From Nocardioidaceae bacterium (lineage in GTDB: Bacteria > Actinomycetota > Actinomycetes > Propionibacteriales > Nocardioidaceae), in NCBI GenBank assembly GCA_013696365.1, contig JACCYS010000085.1:1-5135 (forward strand): a stretch of DNA of 5,135 nt, read 5' to 3'. How positions within the stretch are numbered: the first letter of the stretch is position 1; every line of letters begins with the position of its first letter. This document shows positions 1 to 5,135 of the stretch, one piece after another. The position numbers and the translations under genes are program-made. The notes under the pieces are model-generated. The model made no database searches and was not told the DNA's origin. It saw nothing but the letters and a program-made list of their open reading frames with translations.

Positions 1-1004
<1,004 letters not shown>

Positions 1005-1103
1005 GTGTCCGCGAATCCTCACGCGTAGACGACTGGGGCTGACCGACTCGACGCCCGCGACGGACGGCCGGACCCCCGCCCGGTCACGTCCCGGGCCGGC
1101 GTA

Positions 1104-1119
1104 CGGCCTCGTCAGGCCG
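1104..1119. other. Small GC-rich hairpin in the groEL leader
   Basis: CGGCCT and AGGCCG form a perfect 6-bp stem around a 4-base loop. It lies in the untranslated stretch between the CIRCE elements and groEL. It could be leader structure in the groEL mRNA or a weak T-tract-free terminator for the upstream thrC-family gene. It has no run of T residues on either side, and nothing in the sequence decides between these roles. Confidence 0.3.
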
Positions 1120-1125
1120 GTCTCG

Positions 1126-1152
1126 CTGTCACTCTCCGGTGGAGAGTGCCAA
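1126..1152 (-). promoter_or_regulatory. CIRCE-like HrcA operator, groEL-proximal (degenerate)
   Basis: Read on the minus strand, the arms are TTGGCACTC and GAGTGACAG, separated by exactly 9 bases. The CIRCE consensus is TTAGCACTC-N9-GAGTGCTAA, so the arms match at 8 of 9 and 6 of 9 positions. HrcA dimers bind CIRCE and repress chaperonin genes until heat shock. The exact 9-base spacing and the neighbouring second copy support it as a real operator despite the weaker right arm. Confidence 0.8.
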
Positions 1153-1157
1153 CTCAA

Positions 1158-1186
1158 GGTTTAGCACTCGACACGGGAGAGTGCAA
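1158..1186 (-). promoter_or_regulatory. Candidate groEL promoter overlapping the distal CIRCE
   Basis: On the minus strand TTGCAC (1186-1181) is a good -35 element. A 17-base spacer leads to TAAACC (1163-1158), a weak -10 element. Both hexamers overlap the distal CIRCE, so HrcA binding would block RNA polymerase directly. Transcription would begin near 1150 and give a leader of about 145 bases. The -10 match is poor, so the exact hexamer is uncertain. Confidence 0.45.
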
Positions 1187-1187
1187 G
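1161..1187 (-). promoter_or_regulatory. CIRCE HrcA operator, distal copy
   Basis: Plus-strand arms are TTAGCACTC (a perfect consensus half) and GAGTGCAAG (7 of 9), with a 9-base spacer at 1170-1178. This is the better of the two CIRCE copies. It sits 8 bases beyond the first copy, just short of the stop codon of the thrC-family gene. As the HrcA binding site it controls groEL to its left. Confidence 0.92.
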
Positions 1188-1193
1188 CCGCGC

Positions 1194-2510
1194 TCAGCCG
1201 AGTCCGGCGGCCTCAAAGGCGTCGTAGGAGGATGAAATGGTTGCGGTCGGCCCGACCTGCCCGGCGATGGCATCCAACGTCTTGAGGCCATCCCCGGTGT
1301 TGAAGATGACGGTCTCGGCGTCCGGGTCGAGGCGGCCCGCCTGGATCAGCTTTCGCAGCGTCGCCACGGTCACGCCGCCGGCGGTCTCGGCGAAGATGCC
1401 CTCGGTGCGTGCCAGCAGCGCGATGCCGTCGCGGATCTCGTCGTCGGTTACCGACTCGACGGCCCCGCCGGTGCGGCGCACCGAGTCCAGCACGTAGGGC
1501 CCGTCGGCAGGGTTGCCGATGGCCAGCGACTTGGCAATGGTGTCCGGGCGTACGGGGCGCACCACGTCGTGCCCTCCCTGGAAGGCCGCGGCAACCGGTG
1601 AGCAGCCAGCGGCCTGGGCGCCAAACATCGTGTACGGGGTGTCGTCCACGAGACCGTGGCTGACCAGCTCGCCGAAGCCCTTGTCGATCTTGGTGAGCTG
1701 TGAGCCGGACGCGACCGGCACGACAACCTGACGCGGCAGCCGCCAGCCGAGCTGCTCGGCGACCTCGAAGCCCAGCGTCTTGGACCCCTCGGCGTAGTAC
1801 GGCCGCACGTTGACGTTGACGAAGGCCCAGTCCTCATGCTCGGCGGCGATCTGGGTGGCCAGCCGGTTGACGTCGTCGTACGTGCCGTCGACGGCCACCA
1901 GGGTGCCGCCGTAGACGGCGGTGGTAAGCACCTTGGGCCGCTCCAGGTCCTGCGGGATCAGCACCACGCTGCGGATACCGGCCCGGGCGGCCGCGGCCGC
2001 GACCGCATTGGCCAGGTTGCCGGTCGAGGGGCAGGCCAGCACGGTGAAGCCCAGCTCGCGCGCGGCGGCGAGCGCAACCGCGACGACCCGGTCCTTGAAC
2101 GAGTGCGTGGGGTTGCCGCTGTCGTCCTTGACCCAAAGCTTGTCGATGCCGAGCTCACGGCCGAGGTGGTGTGCGCGGATCAAGCGGGTCATGCCTGGCT
2201 CCATGCCAGGCAGGGCTGCCACGTCGGCGGGCACCGGAAGCAGCGGCTGGTAGCGCCAGATGTTGTGCGGGCCGGCCTCGATCTGCTGACGCGTGACGGT
2301 CGCGGCCGGATCGTAGGCGACCTCCAGCGGGCCGAAACACTCCAGGCAGGCAAACTCGGCCCCGAGCGCCTGGCGGGCGCCGCAAGCACGACACGACAGG
2401 GCGACGGCCGTCCCGAAGGCGCCCGGTCGCACGGAGTGGCCGGCCGCACCACGAACGGGTTCGGAAAGGTGGGTCTGGATGTGGTCCTCAGACTGCAGCA
2501 CTGCGCTCAA
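1194..2510 (-). CDS. thrC: Threonine synthase-family PLP enzyme (ThrC; possibly MetM-type homocysteine synthase)
   Basis: A 438-residue fold-type II PLP enzyme. Threonine synthase converts O-phosphohomoserine to threonine and phosphate in the cytoplasm. An N-terminal zinc-ribbon-like Cys set (CRAC at 40-43, CLEC at 55-58) precedes the catalytic domain. The PLP lysine is in NPTHSFKDR (Lys139), the cofactor-binding STGN is at 162-165, and a glycine/serine loop VASGSQLTK follows. The start is TTG at 2510-2508, because AGGAGG at 2521-2516 is 5 bases upstream; GTG at 2501-2499 is 14 bases away. A longer reading frame runs back to 2681 but would cross a SAM riboswitch, so it is rejected. No hom or thrB lies alongside. 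Control by SAM argues for a methionine-branch role, as reported for the Streptomyces threonine-synthase homologue MetM, but no sulfur-carrier gene is adjacent. The family is certain; the substrate choice is open. Confidence 0.93.
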   Translation of the reverse strand: MSAVLQSEDHIQTHLSEPVRGAAGHSVRPGAFGTAVALSCRACGARQALGAEFACLECFGPLEVAYDPAATVTRQQIEAGPHNIWRYQPLLPVPADVAALPGMEPGMTRLIRAHHLGRELGIDKLWVKDDSGNPTHSFKDRVVAVALAAARELGFTVLACPSTGNLANAVAAAAARAGIRSVVLIPQDLERPKVLTTAVYGGTLVAVDGTYDDVNRLATQIAAEHEDWAFVNVNVRPYYAEGSKTLGFEVAEQLGWRLPRQVVVPVASGSQLTKIDKGFGELVSHGLVDDTPYTMFGAQAAGCSPVAAAFQGGHDVVRPVRPDTIAKSLAIGNPADGPYVLDSVRRTGGAVESVTDDEIRDGIALLARTEGIFAETAGGVTVATLRKLIQAGRLDPDAETVIFNTGDGLKTLDAIAGQVGPTATISSSYDAFEAAGLG

Positions 2511-2515
2511 CGTCG

Positions 2516-2523
2516 CCTCCTCC
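2516..2523 (-). promoter_or_regulatory. Shine-Dalgarno of the thrC-family gene, overlapped by riboswitch P1
   Basis: GGAGGAGG is a strong Shine-Dalgarno sequence ending 5 bases before the TTG codon, and it decides that start. Its first base is also the last base of the GATGAG strand (2528-2523) of the riboswitch closing helix. One mismatch later, AGG at 2521-2519 can pair with CCT at 2677-2675, next to the 5' P1 strand. SAM-stabilised P1 would therefore tend to hide the site. Confidence 0.75.
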
Positions 2524-2673
2524 TCATCTTCCCCACGGCGGCTCTCGCCGTGGGACGGATGTGGCACCGTGGCAGCGGACCTGCCGCGTTCACGTCGGCG
2601 GCGGGCGGGTTGGTGCGTGCTGTGCGGTTGCCGGGGCTTCGTCGGGCCGTGTCCCTCTGCCCCTCGTGATGAG
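2523..2673 (-). promoter_or_regulatory. SAM-I (S-box) riboswitch
   Basis: The minus-strand RNA carries the S-box landmarks in order: P1 5' strand CTCATC (2673-2668), GAGGGAC (2657-2651), GGCCCGAC then GAAGCC (2648-2635), CGGCAACC (2633-2626), GGTGCCAC (2568-2561), a P4 hairpin with a 9-bp stem (2554-2546 with 2540-2532, loop AGAGC), and P1 3' strand GATGAG (2528-2523). The P3 arm is longer than usual and contains an extra 5-bp hairpin (2585-2581 with 2575-2571). P4 between P3 and the closing GATGAG marks class SAM-I rather than SAM-IV. It binds S-adenosylmethionine. The gene begins 12 bases later and no T-rich terminator intervenes, so control of translation is the likely mode: SAM closes P1 and covers the Shine-Dalgarno. 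Confidence 0.93.
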
Positions 2674-2680
2674 CAGGCCA

Positions 2681-2710
2681 ACCGTACGGCGAGCGAGCAC
2701 GCGCTGTCGC
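2681..2710 (-). promoter_or_regulatory. Candidate promoter of the SAM riboswitch and thrC-family gene
   Basis: GCGACA (2710-2705, sharing GACA with the -35 consensus) is followed after 18 bases by TACGGT (2686-2681, fitting TAnnnT). The predicted start point, about 7 bases beyond, falls at about 2674, right at the first base of riboswitch helix P1. That coincidence is the main support, because the -35 element is only a 4 of 6 match. Confidence 0.42.
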
Positions 2711-2726
2711 ACCGCGTCTTACCAAA

Positions 2727-2741
2727 TGAGACGCCGTCTCA
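2727..2741. promoter_or_regulatory. Perfect 15-bp palindrome, possible repressor or activator site
   Basis: TGAGACG and CGTCTCA are perfect 7-bp inverted arms around a single C. The site lies 16 bases upstream of the candidate -35 of the riboswitch promoter. A further related half-site, CGTCTT, lies at 2715-2720. Size and symmetry resemble operators of TetR-type dimers, but I do not recognise the motif and no regulator gene is nearby. A chance palindrome is possible. Confidence 0.4.
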
Positions 2742-2787
2742 CAGGTCGATACGTTAGCGCTCCGTCGTCCCCCGGTTCGCCCTGTCC

Positions 2788-2873
2788 GCAAGCCACGTAA
2801 ACGTGGCGGGGCGACCCTTTACGAGGCGCCGGTGCCACGTGAAGGGTCCGCAGGCCACGTTTACGTGGCTTGC
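2788..2873. repeat. 86-bp nested palindrome at the otsB 3' end
   Basis: A 20-base arm at 2788-2807 is repeated as its exact reverse complement at 2854-2873. A second pair inside (2813-2822 with 2839-2848) matches at 9 of 10 positions and shares the same centre, 2830.5, so the whole is one long imperfect palindrome (36 of 43 positions pair). Each outer arm is itself a hairpin (GCCACG, loop TAAA or TTTA, CGTGGC). The 7-mer GCCACGT or its complement occurs five times. The right arm holds the last otsB codons and its TAA stop. Possible roles are a T-less terminator between otsB and the riboswitch unit, a REP/BIME-like or MITE-like element, or a protein-binding array. No clear target-site duplication is visible at the ends. 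Confidence 0.85.
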
Positions 2874-3754
2874 GTGCCACCGGGGGCGGGGGCCGGGGCG
2901 GCGAGCGCATCCGCCAGCTGGTCGAGCCAGCTGACGAGCTCGTCGGGCGAACTCAATACGAGGTCAGCGCGATCCAGCAGCTCGTTGCGCCCTTCCGCAG
3001 GGTTGCCGGCCACGCCGAGCAGCAGCCCGGCACCGGCAGCATGACCGTCTGGCCCGCGATGGCGCTCAATCGCGTCGAAGGCCGCCAGGTCGCCGAGGTC
3101 GTCGCCGGCATAGATCACCGTGTGCACCCCGCTCAGCTCGGGCTCGTCGAGCAACGAATTGACGGCGACACCCTTGTCCATGCCCGGGGCCCGCAGCTCG
3201 AGCACGTTCTTACCCGGCTCAACCACCAAGTCATGCTCGGCGGCCAGCGCGGACAACGGCTCGCGCAGCTGGGCCAGTGCGCGCTGCGGATCGGACAGTC
3301 GGCGTACGTGCACCCCCAATGCCCGGCCCTTGTCCTCGATGTGGGCGTCAGCAAGGTCCAACCGAGCCAGCAACTCGACAACCGCCGGCCGAGCATCGGC
3401 GATCCCTGGATGTGGGTCTGGGGCGATGACGTCGCCGCTGCCCGCGTTCCACTGCTCGATGCCGTACTGCCCGCGGATGCGCAGCCGCTGCAGCCCGGCA
3501 GCGCCCTCGAACGCACCCACCCGAAGGACATCGCGCACCGGCCGGCCGGTGACGATGACGACCGCGGCCAGCGAGCCGGCCAGTCGACCCAGCACTCGGA
3601 CAGCATCGGGGTGTGCTTTAGCTTGCGCCGGATCACTCACGATCGGCGCCAGCACCCCGTCGAAGTCCGTGGCGAGCAGGACGCGCTGCGGATCGGCCAG
3701 CACGCGGTCCATGCCATCGCGGCCAAGGGACGTCTCAGGTCGGCGAATGCCCAC
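2861..3754 (-). CDS. otsB: Trehalose-6-phosphate phosphatase (OtsB), HAD superfamily
   Basis: Removes phosphate from trehalose 6-phosphate, the last step of the OtsA/OtsB trehalose pathway in the cytoplasm. Numbered from the GTG start (297 residues), HAD motif I is DFDGVLAPI with Asp30 and Asp32, motif II is VTGRP with Thr69, motif III Lys194 is in MDKGVAV, and motif IV is GDDLGD (218-222). The cap region shows GQYGIE (95-100) and IEDKGRALGVHVRR (139-152), typical of the sugar-phosphate site. Start choice is uncertain: GTG at 3754 keeps the GRDGM segment that I think is conserved in relatives; ATG at 3712 (283 aa) and TTG at 3826 (321 aa, overlapping the previous gene) are alternatives, and none has a clear Shine-Dalgarno. 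The C-terminus is a low-complexity Ala/Pro tail ending inside a palindromic repeat. No otsA lies in the window. Confidence 0.9.
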   Translation of the reverse strand: MGIRRPETSLGRDGMDRVLADPQRVLLATDFDGVLAPIVSDPAQAKAHPDAVRVLGRLAGSLAAVVIVTGRPVRDVLRVGAFEGAAGLQRLRIRGQYGIEQWNAGSGDVIAPDPHPGIADARPAVVELLARLDLADAHIEDKGRALGVHVRRLSDPQRALAQLREPLSALAAEHDLVVEPGKNVLELRAPGMDKGVAVNSLLDEPELSGVHTVIYAGDDLGDLAAFDAIERHRGPDGHAAGAGLLLGVAGNPAEGRNELLDRADLVLSSPDELVSWLDQLADALAAPAPAPGGTQAT

Positions 3755-3788
3755 AGCCAGAACGTACTGCGACGTCAGCGCAATGCGG

Positions 3789-4367
3789 TCAGGGAGCGCC
3801 GGTGAGCACCACAGTGAGTCGGTCAAAACTCATCGGCTGAACCGCGGGCAGCACCCGTTCGACCCCCAAGTCCGCTGCTAGCAGCCGCCCCTGGTTGGCG
3901 AGGTCCGCGGGGTAGTAGACGGTGCTGGCGGGGATCTCGCCGTACCAGTTGTCGGCCGCCACCACCCGCCAACCGCTGTCGCGCAGCCCGGTCATCGTCT
4001 GGGCAGCGAGCCCGGTGATCGCGGACGCGTTGTAGACCTCGACGTAGGCGGACCGACGGTCCGGCGGGGCCAGGCGACCCTTCGGCTTTCGGCCATCCTG
4101 CTTGTTGCCCGCAGCGCCCTTGGAGCCGTCGCCTCGCGGCGACTGTGACTCAGACGTGTTGGCGCCGCCCGGTGCGGGCGTGGCGGTCGCGCTGCGCTCG
4201 GCCTGCGACTGCGCGACCGTCTCCGGCTCGCGATCGCCGGACACCGCGAAGCCGACCAGCGCCAACGCGACCACCATCGCACTCAACGCCACCAGCCAGC
4301 TGGGCAACACCAAACCGCGCTCTCCCATCATCTGGGGCCAGTCATCGGGGTCCGAGGTCGATGCCAA
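3789..4367 (-). CDS. Membrane-anchored LytR_C-domain protein (VirR-like)
   Basis: A 192-residue protein with a short cytoplasmic N-terminus, one membrane segment (about residues 21-43, LVLPSWLVALSAMVVALALV), a Ser/Pro/Gly/Lys-rich disordered linker (about 45-105) and a C-terminal LytR_C domain (about 107-190: VEVYNASAITGLA, STVYYPADLANQGRLLAADLG, LTVVLTG). The topology predicts the LytR_C domain outside the membrane, near the wall. Domain order and DUF3263 neighbour match M. tuberculosis Rv0431 (VirR), linked to vesicle release and envelope integrity; that role is inferred here. The catalytic LytR-CpsA-Psr domain is absent. The start is uncertain: TTG at 4367 overlaps the preceding gene by 26 bases, while ATG at 4331 or 4328 would follow its stop codon. 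None has a strong Shine-Dalgarno, and translational coupling is likely. Confidence 0.82.
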   Translation of the reverse strand: MASTSDPDDWPQMMGERGLVLPSWLVALSAMVVALALVGFAVSGDREPETVAQSQAERSATATPAPGGANTSESQSPRGDGSKGAAGNKQDGRKPKGRLAPPDRRSAYVEVYNASAITGLAAQTMTGLRDSGWRVVAADNWYGEIPASTVYYPADLANQGRLLAADLGVERVLPAVQPMSFDRLTVVLTGAP

Positions 4368-4650
4368 GTCTACGCGCGGAACGAGCCCGCTGGCGGGCCT
4401 GGCGCAGCCGGCGCAGCCGCTTGACGAGCAGCGGGTCGTAGGCGAGCGCTGCGGGCATGTCGATGAGGGCGTTCAGCACCTGGTAGTAACGGGTCGCAGA
4501 CATCGCGAAGGTGTCGCGGACAGCCTGCTCCTTGGCCCCGGCGAACTGCCACCACTGCCGCTCGAACGCGAGGATGTCCCGGTCGCGCTGCGAGAGGTCG
4601 TCGGCCGCCTCGGCGGCTGCGCCCGAGGTCACGACGTCGGCGGCATCCAT
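4342..4650 (-). CDS. DUF3263 family protein
   Basis: A 102-residue soluble protein matching the actinobacterial DUF3263 family: LSQRDRDILAFERQWW, then AGAKEQAVRDTFAMSATRYYQ, VLNALIDMPAALAYDP, and a basic C-terminus with many Arg (LVKRLRRLRQARQRARSARRLG). The middle resembles a helix-turn-helix region and the Arg-rich tail could bind nucleic acid, but the function is unknown. The ATG at 4650-4648 has a good Shine-Dalgarno (GGGAG at 4661-4657, 6 bases away). It is the first gene of a run with the LytR_C gene and otsB. The family pairs with a LytR_C gene in M. tuberculosis too (Rv0430-Rv0431), which hints at a shared envelope role. Confidence 0.92.
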   Translation of the reverse strand: MDAADVVTSGAAAEAADDLSQRDRDILAFERQWWQFAGAKEQAVRDTFAMSATRYYQVLNALIDMPAALAYDPLLVKRLRRLRQARQRARSARRLGIDLGPR

Positions 4651-4656
4651 GGCTGT

Positions 4657-4661
4657 CTCCC
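4657..4661 (-). promoter_or_regulatory. Shine-Dalgarno of the DUF3263 gene
   Basis: GGGAG ends 6 bases before the ATG at 4650. It is one of the two clear ribosome binding sites in the window and fixes the start of the first gene of the run. Confidence 0.75.
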
Positions 4662-4700
4662 GTGATGTGCATCGATGGTGGTGCGGGCGGACCCGACGTC

Positions 4701-4730
4701 ATCGTAGGCGACGAACCACAGCCATGTCAT
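4701..4730 (-). promoter_or_regulatory. Candidate promoter of the DUF3263 - LytR_C - otsB run
   Basis: ATGACA (4730-4725, 5 of 6 to TTGACA) and TACGAT (4706-4701, 4 of 6 to TATAAT, with the key T, A and final T) are separated by 18 bases. Transcription would start near 4694, giving a leader of about 44 bases that includes the GGGAG ribosome site. It lies in the 151-base divergent gap before the plus-strand oxidoreductase. I see no convincing plus-strand promoter in that gap. Confidence 0.5.
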
Positions 4731-4801
4731 TCGCCGCGCATCCCGCGCGTCGCGGTGGACGAGCAGGCGCAGACCCGGCCCCGATGCGGCACAGTGGTGC
4801 C

Positions 4802-5135
4802 GTGGTGACAGCTTCAGCCGGTTTCAGCCGGACCGATCGACCGGTGCGCTTCGGCATCCTCGCGACCGGTGGCATCGCCGAGTCCTTCGTCCGCGACCTC
4901 GCACACGTGCCCGAAGCGGTCGCCGTTGCTGTCGGCTCACGGACGTCCGATCGCGCCGCGGCATTCGCCGACGAGCACGACATTGAGCGGGCGTACGGCT
5001 CCTACGACCAACTGCTGGCAGACCCAGACGTCGACGTGGTCTACGTCGCGACGCCACACTCCGCGCACGAGGACAATGTGTTGGCGGCGCTCGCCAACGA
5101 CAAGGCGGTGCTGTGCGAGAAGCCGCTGGCGATCA
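4802..5135 (+). CDS. Gfo/Idh/MocA-family NAD(P)-dependent oxidoreductase, 3' end cut by window edge
   Basis: The first 111 codons of a sugar or inositol dehydrogenase-like oxidoreductase; the family is usually 330-390 residues, so about two thirds lie off the right edge. The Rossmann start reads VRFGILATGGIAESFVRDL (nucleotide-binding Gly motif). It continues with VAVGSRTSDRAAAFADEH, then YGSYDQLLADPDVDVVYVATPHSAH and CEKPLA, whose Lys belongs to the family's conserved EKP motif. The substrate cannot be told from this part. The start is uncertain: GTG at 4802 or 4805, ATG at 4784, or GTG at 4844 just before the Rossmann strand are all in frame, and none has a good Shine-Dalgarno. It runs opposite to the DUF3263 gene, so it forms a separate transcription unit. 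Confidence 0.9.
   Translation, partial: MVTASAGFSRTDRPVRFGILATGGIAESFVRDLAHVPEAVAVAVGSRTSDRAAAFADEHDIERAYGSYDQLLADPDVDVVYVATPHSAHEDNVLAALANDKAVLCEKPLAI

Noticed and set aside
1005..1193. A small MetO-like sulfur-carrier gene between the threonine-synthase-family gene and groEL
   Set aside because: The gap is only 189 bases and is filled by two CIRCE elements, a promoter and the groEL leader. No frame there ends in Gly-Gly or resembles MoaD/ThiS.
1836..2669. Long plus-strand reading frame (277 codons) opposite the threonine-synthase-family gene and riboswitch
   Set aside because: It is antisense to a conserved gene and a structured RNA, and has no family features.
2511..2681. N-terminal extension of the threonine-synthase-family protein back to an ATG at 2681, adding 57 residues
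   Set aside because: The extra part is read through the SAM riboswitch, is Arg/His/Ser-rich and unlike the family. A strong Shine-Dalgarno sits 5 bases before the TTG at 2510.
2870..3805. Long plus-strand reading frame (311 codons) opposite otsB
   Set aside because: It is antisense to a gene with all four HAD motifs, and its product resembles no family I know.
4342..4345. ATGA stop/start overlap at the end of the DUF3263 gene
   Set aside because: The ATG at 4345 is not in the frame of the LytR_C gene and reaches a stop after a few codons, so it is not the coupled start.
4813..4831. Short direct repeat TTCAGCCGG, twice with a 1-base gap, at the start of the oxidoreductase gene
   Set aside because: Two 9-base copies are too little to call a repeat feature; probably chance or local slippage near an uncertain start codon.

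Overview
The window looks like chromosomal DNA of a high-GC Gram-positive (actinobacterial) species. It is GC-rich throughout, uses GTG and TTG starts, carries a GroEL2-type chaperonin behind two HrcA/CIRCE operators, and encodes a DUF3263 protein next to a LytR_C membrane protein, a pairing typical of Actinobacteria. I cannot name the genus. Five of the six genes lie on the minus strand; only the gene at the right edge is on the plus strand.

Layout from left to right. (1) 1-1004: the N-terminal 334 codons of groEL, cut by the window edge. (2) 1005-1193: the groEL leader and control region, with two CIRCE-type inverted repeats, a promoter overlapping one of them, and a small hairpin. (3) 1194-2510: a threonine-synthase-family PLP enzyme starting at TTG. 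(4) 2511-2860: a non-coding stretch of about 350 bases. It holds a SAM-I (S-box) riboswitch whose closing helix runs into the Shine-Dalgarno sequence, a promoter candidate placed to start transcription at the riboswitch 5' end, a perfect 15-bp palindrome, and most of a large 86-bp nested palindrome. (5) 2861-4650: a minus-strand run DUF3263 - LytR_C membrane protein - trehalose-6-phosphate phosphatase (otsB). It is read from a promoter candidate near 4701-4730. The first two genes probably overlap, and otsB follows within a few tens of bases. (6) 4802-5135: the start of a divergent Gfo/Idh/MocA-family oxidoreductase, cut by the right edge.

The most interesting unit is the threonine-synthase homologue under a SAM riboswitch. 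SAM is the end product of methionine synthesis, not threonine synthesis, so this control suggests the enzyme serves the methionine branch. It may be of the MetM type reported in Streptomyces, which makes homocysteine from O-phosphohomoserine with a sulfur-carrier protein. No sulfur-carrier gene lies beside it here. The second notable item is the 86-bp palindrome at the otsB 3' end, which is built from five copies of one 7-mer and contains the otsB stop codon. The DUF3263/LytR_C pair resembles the Rv0430-Rv0431 (VirR) pair of Mycobacterium tuberculosis, which also lies near groEL2.
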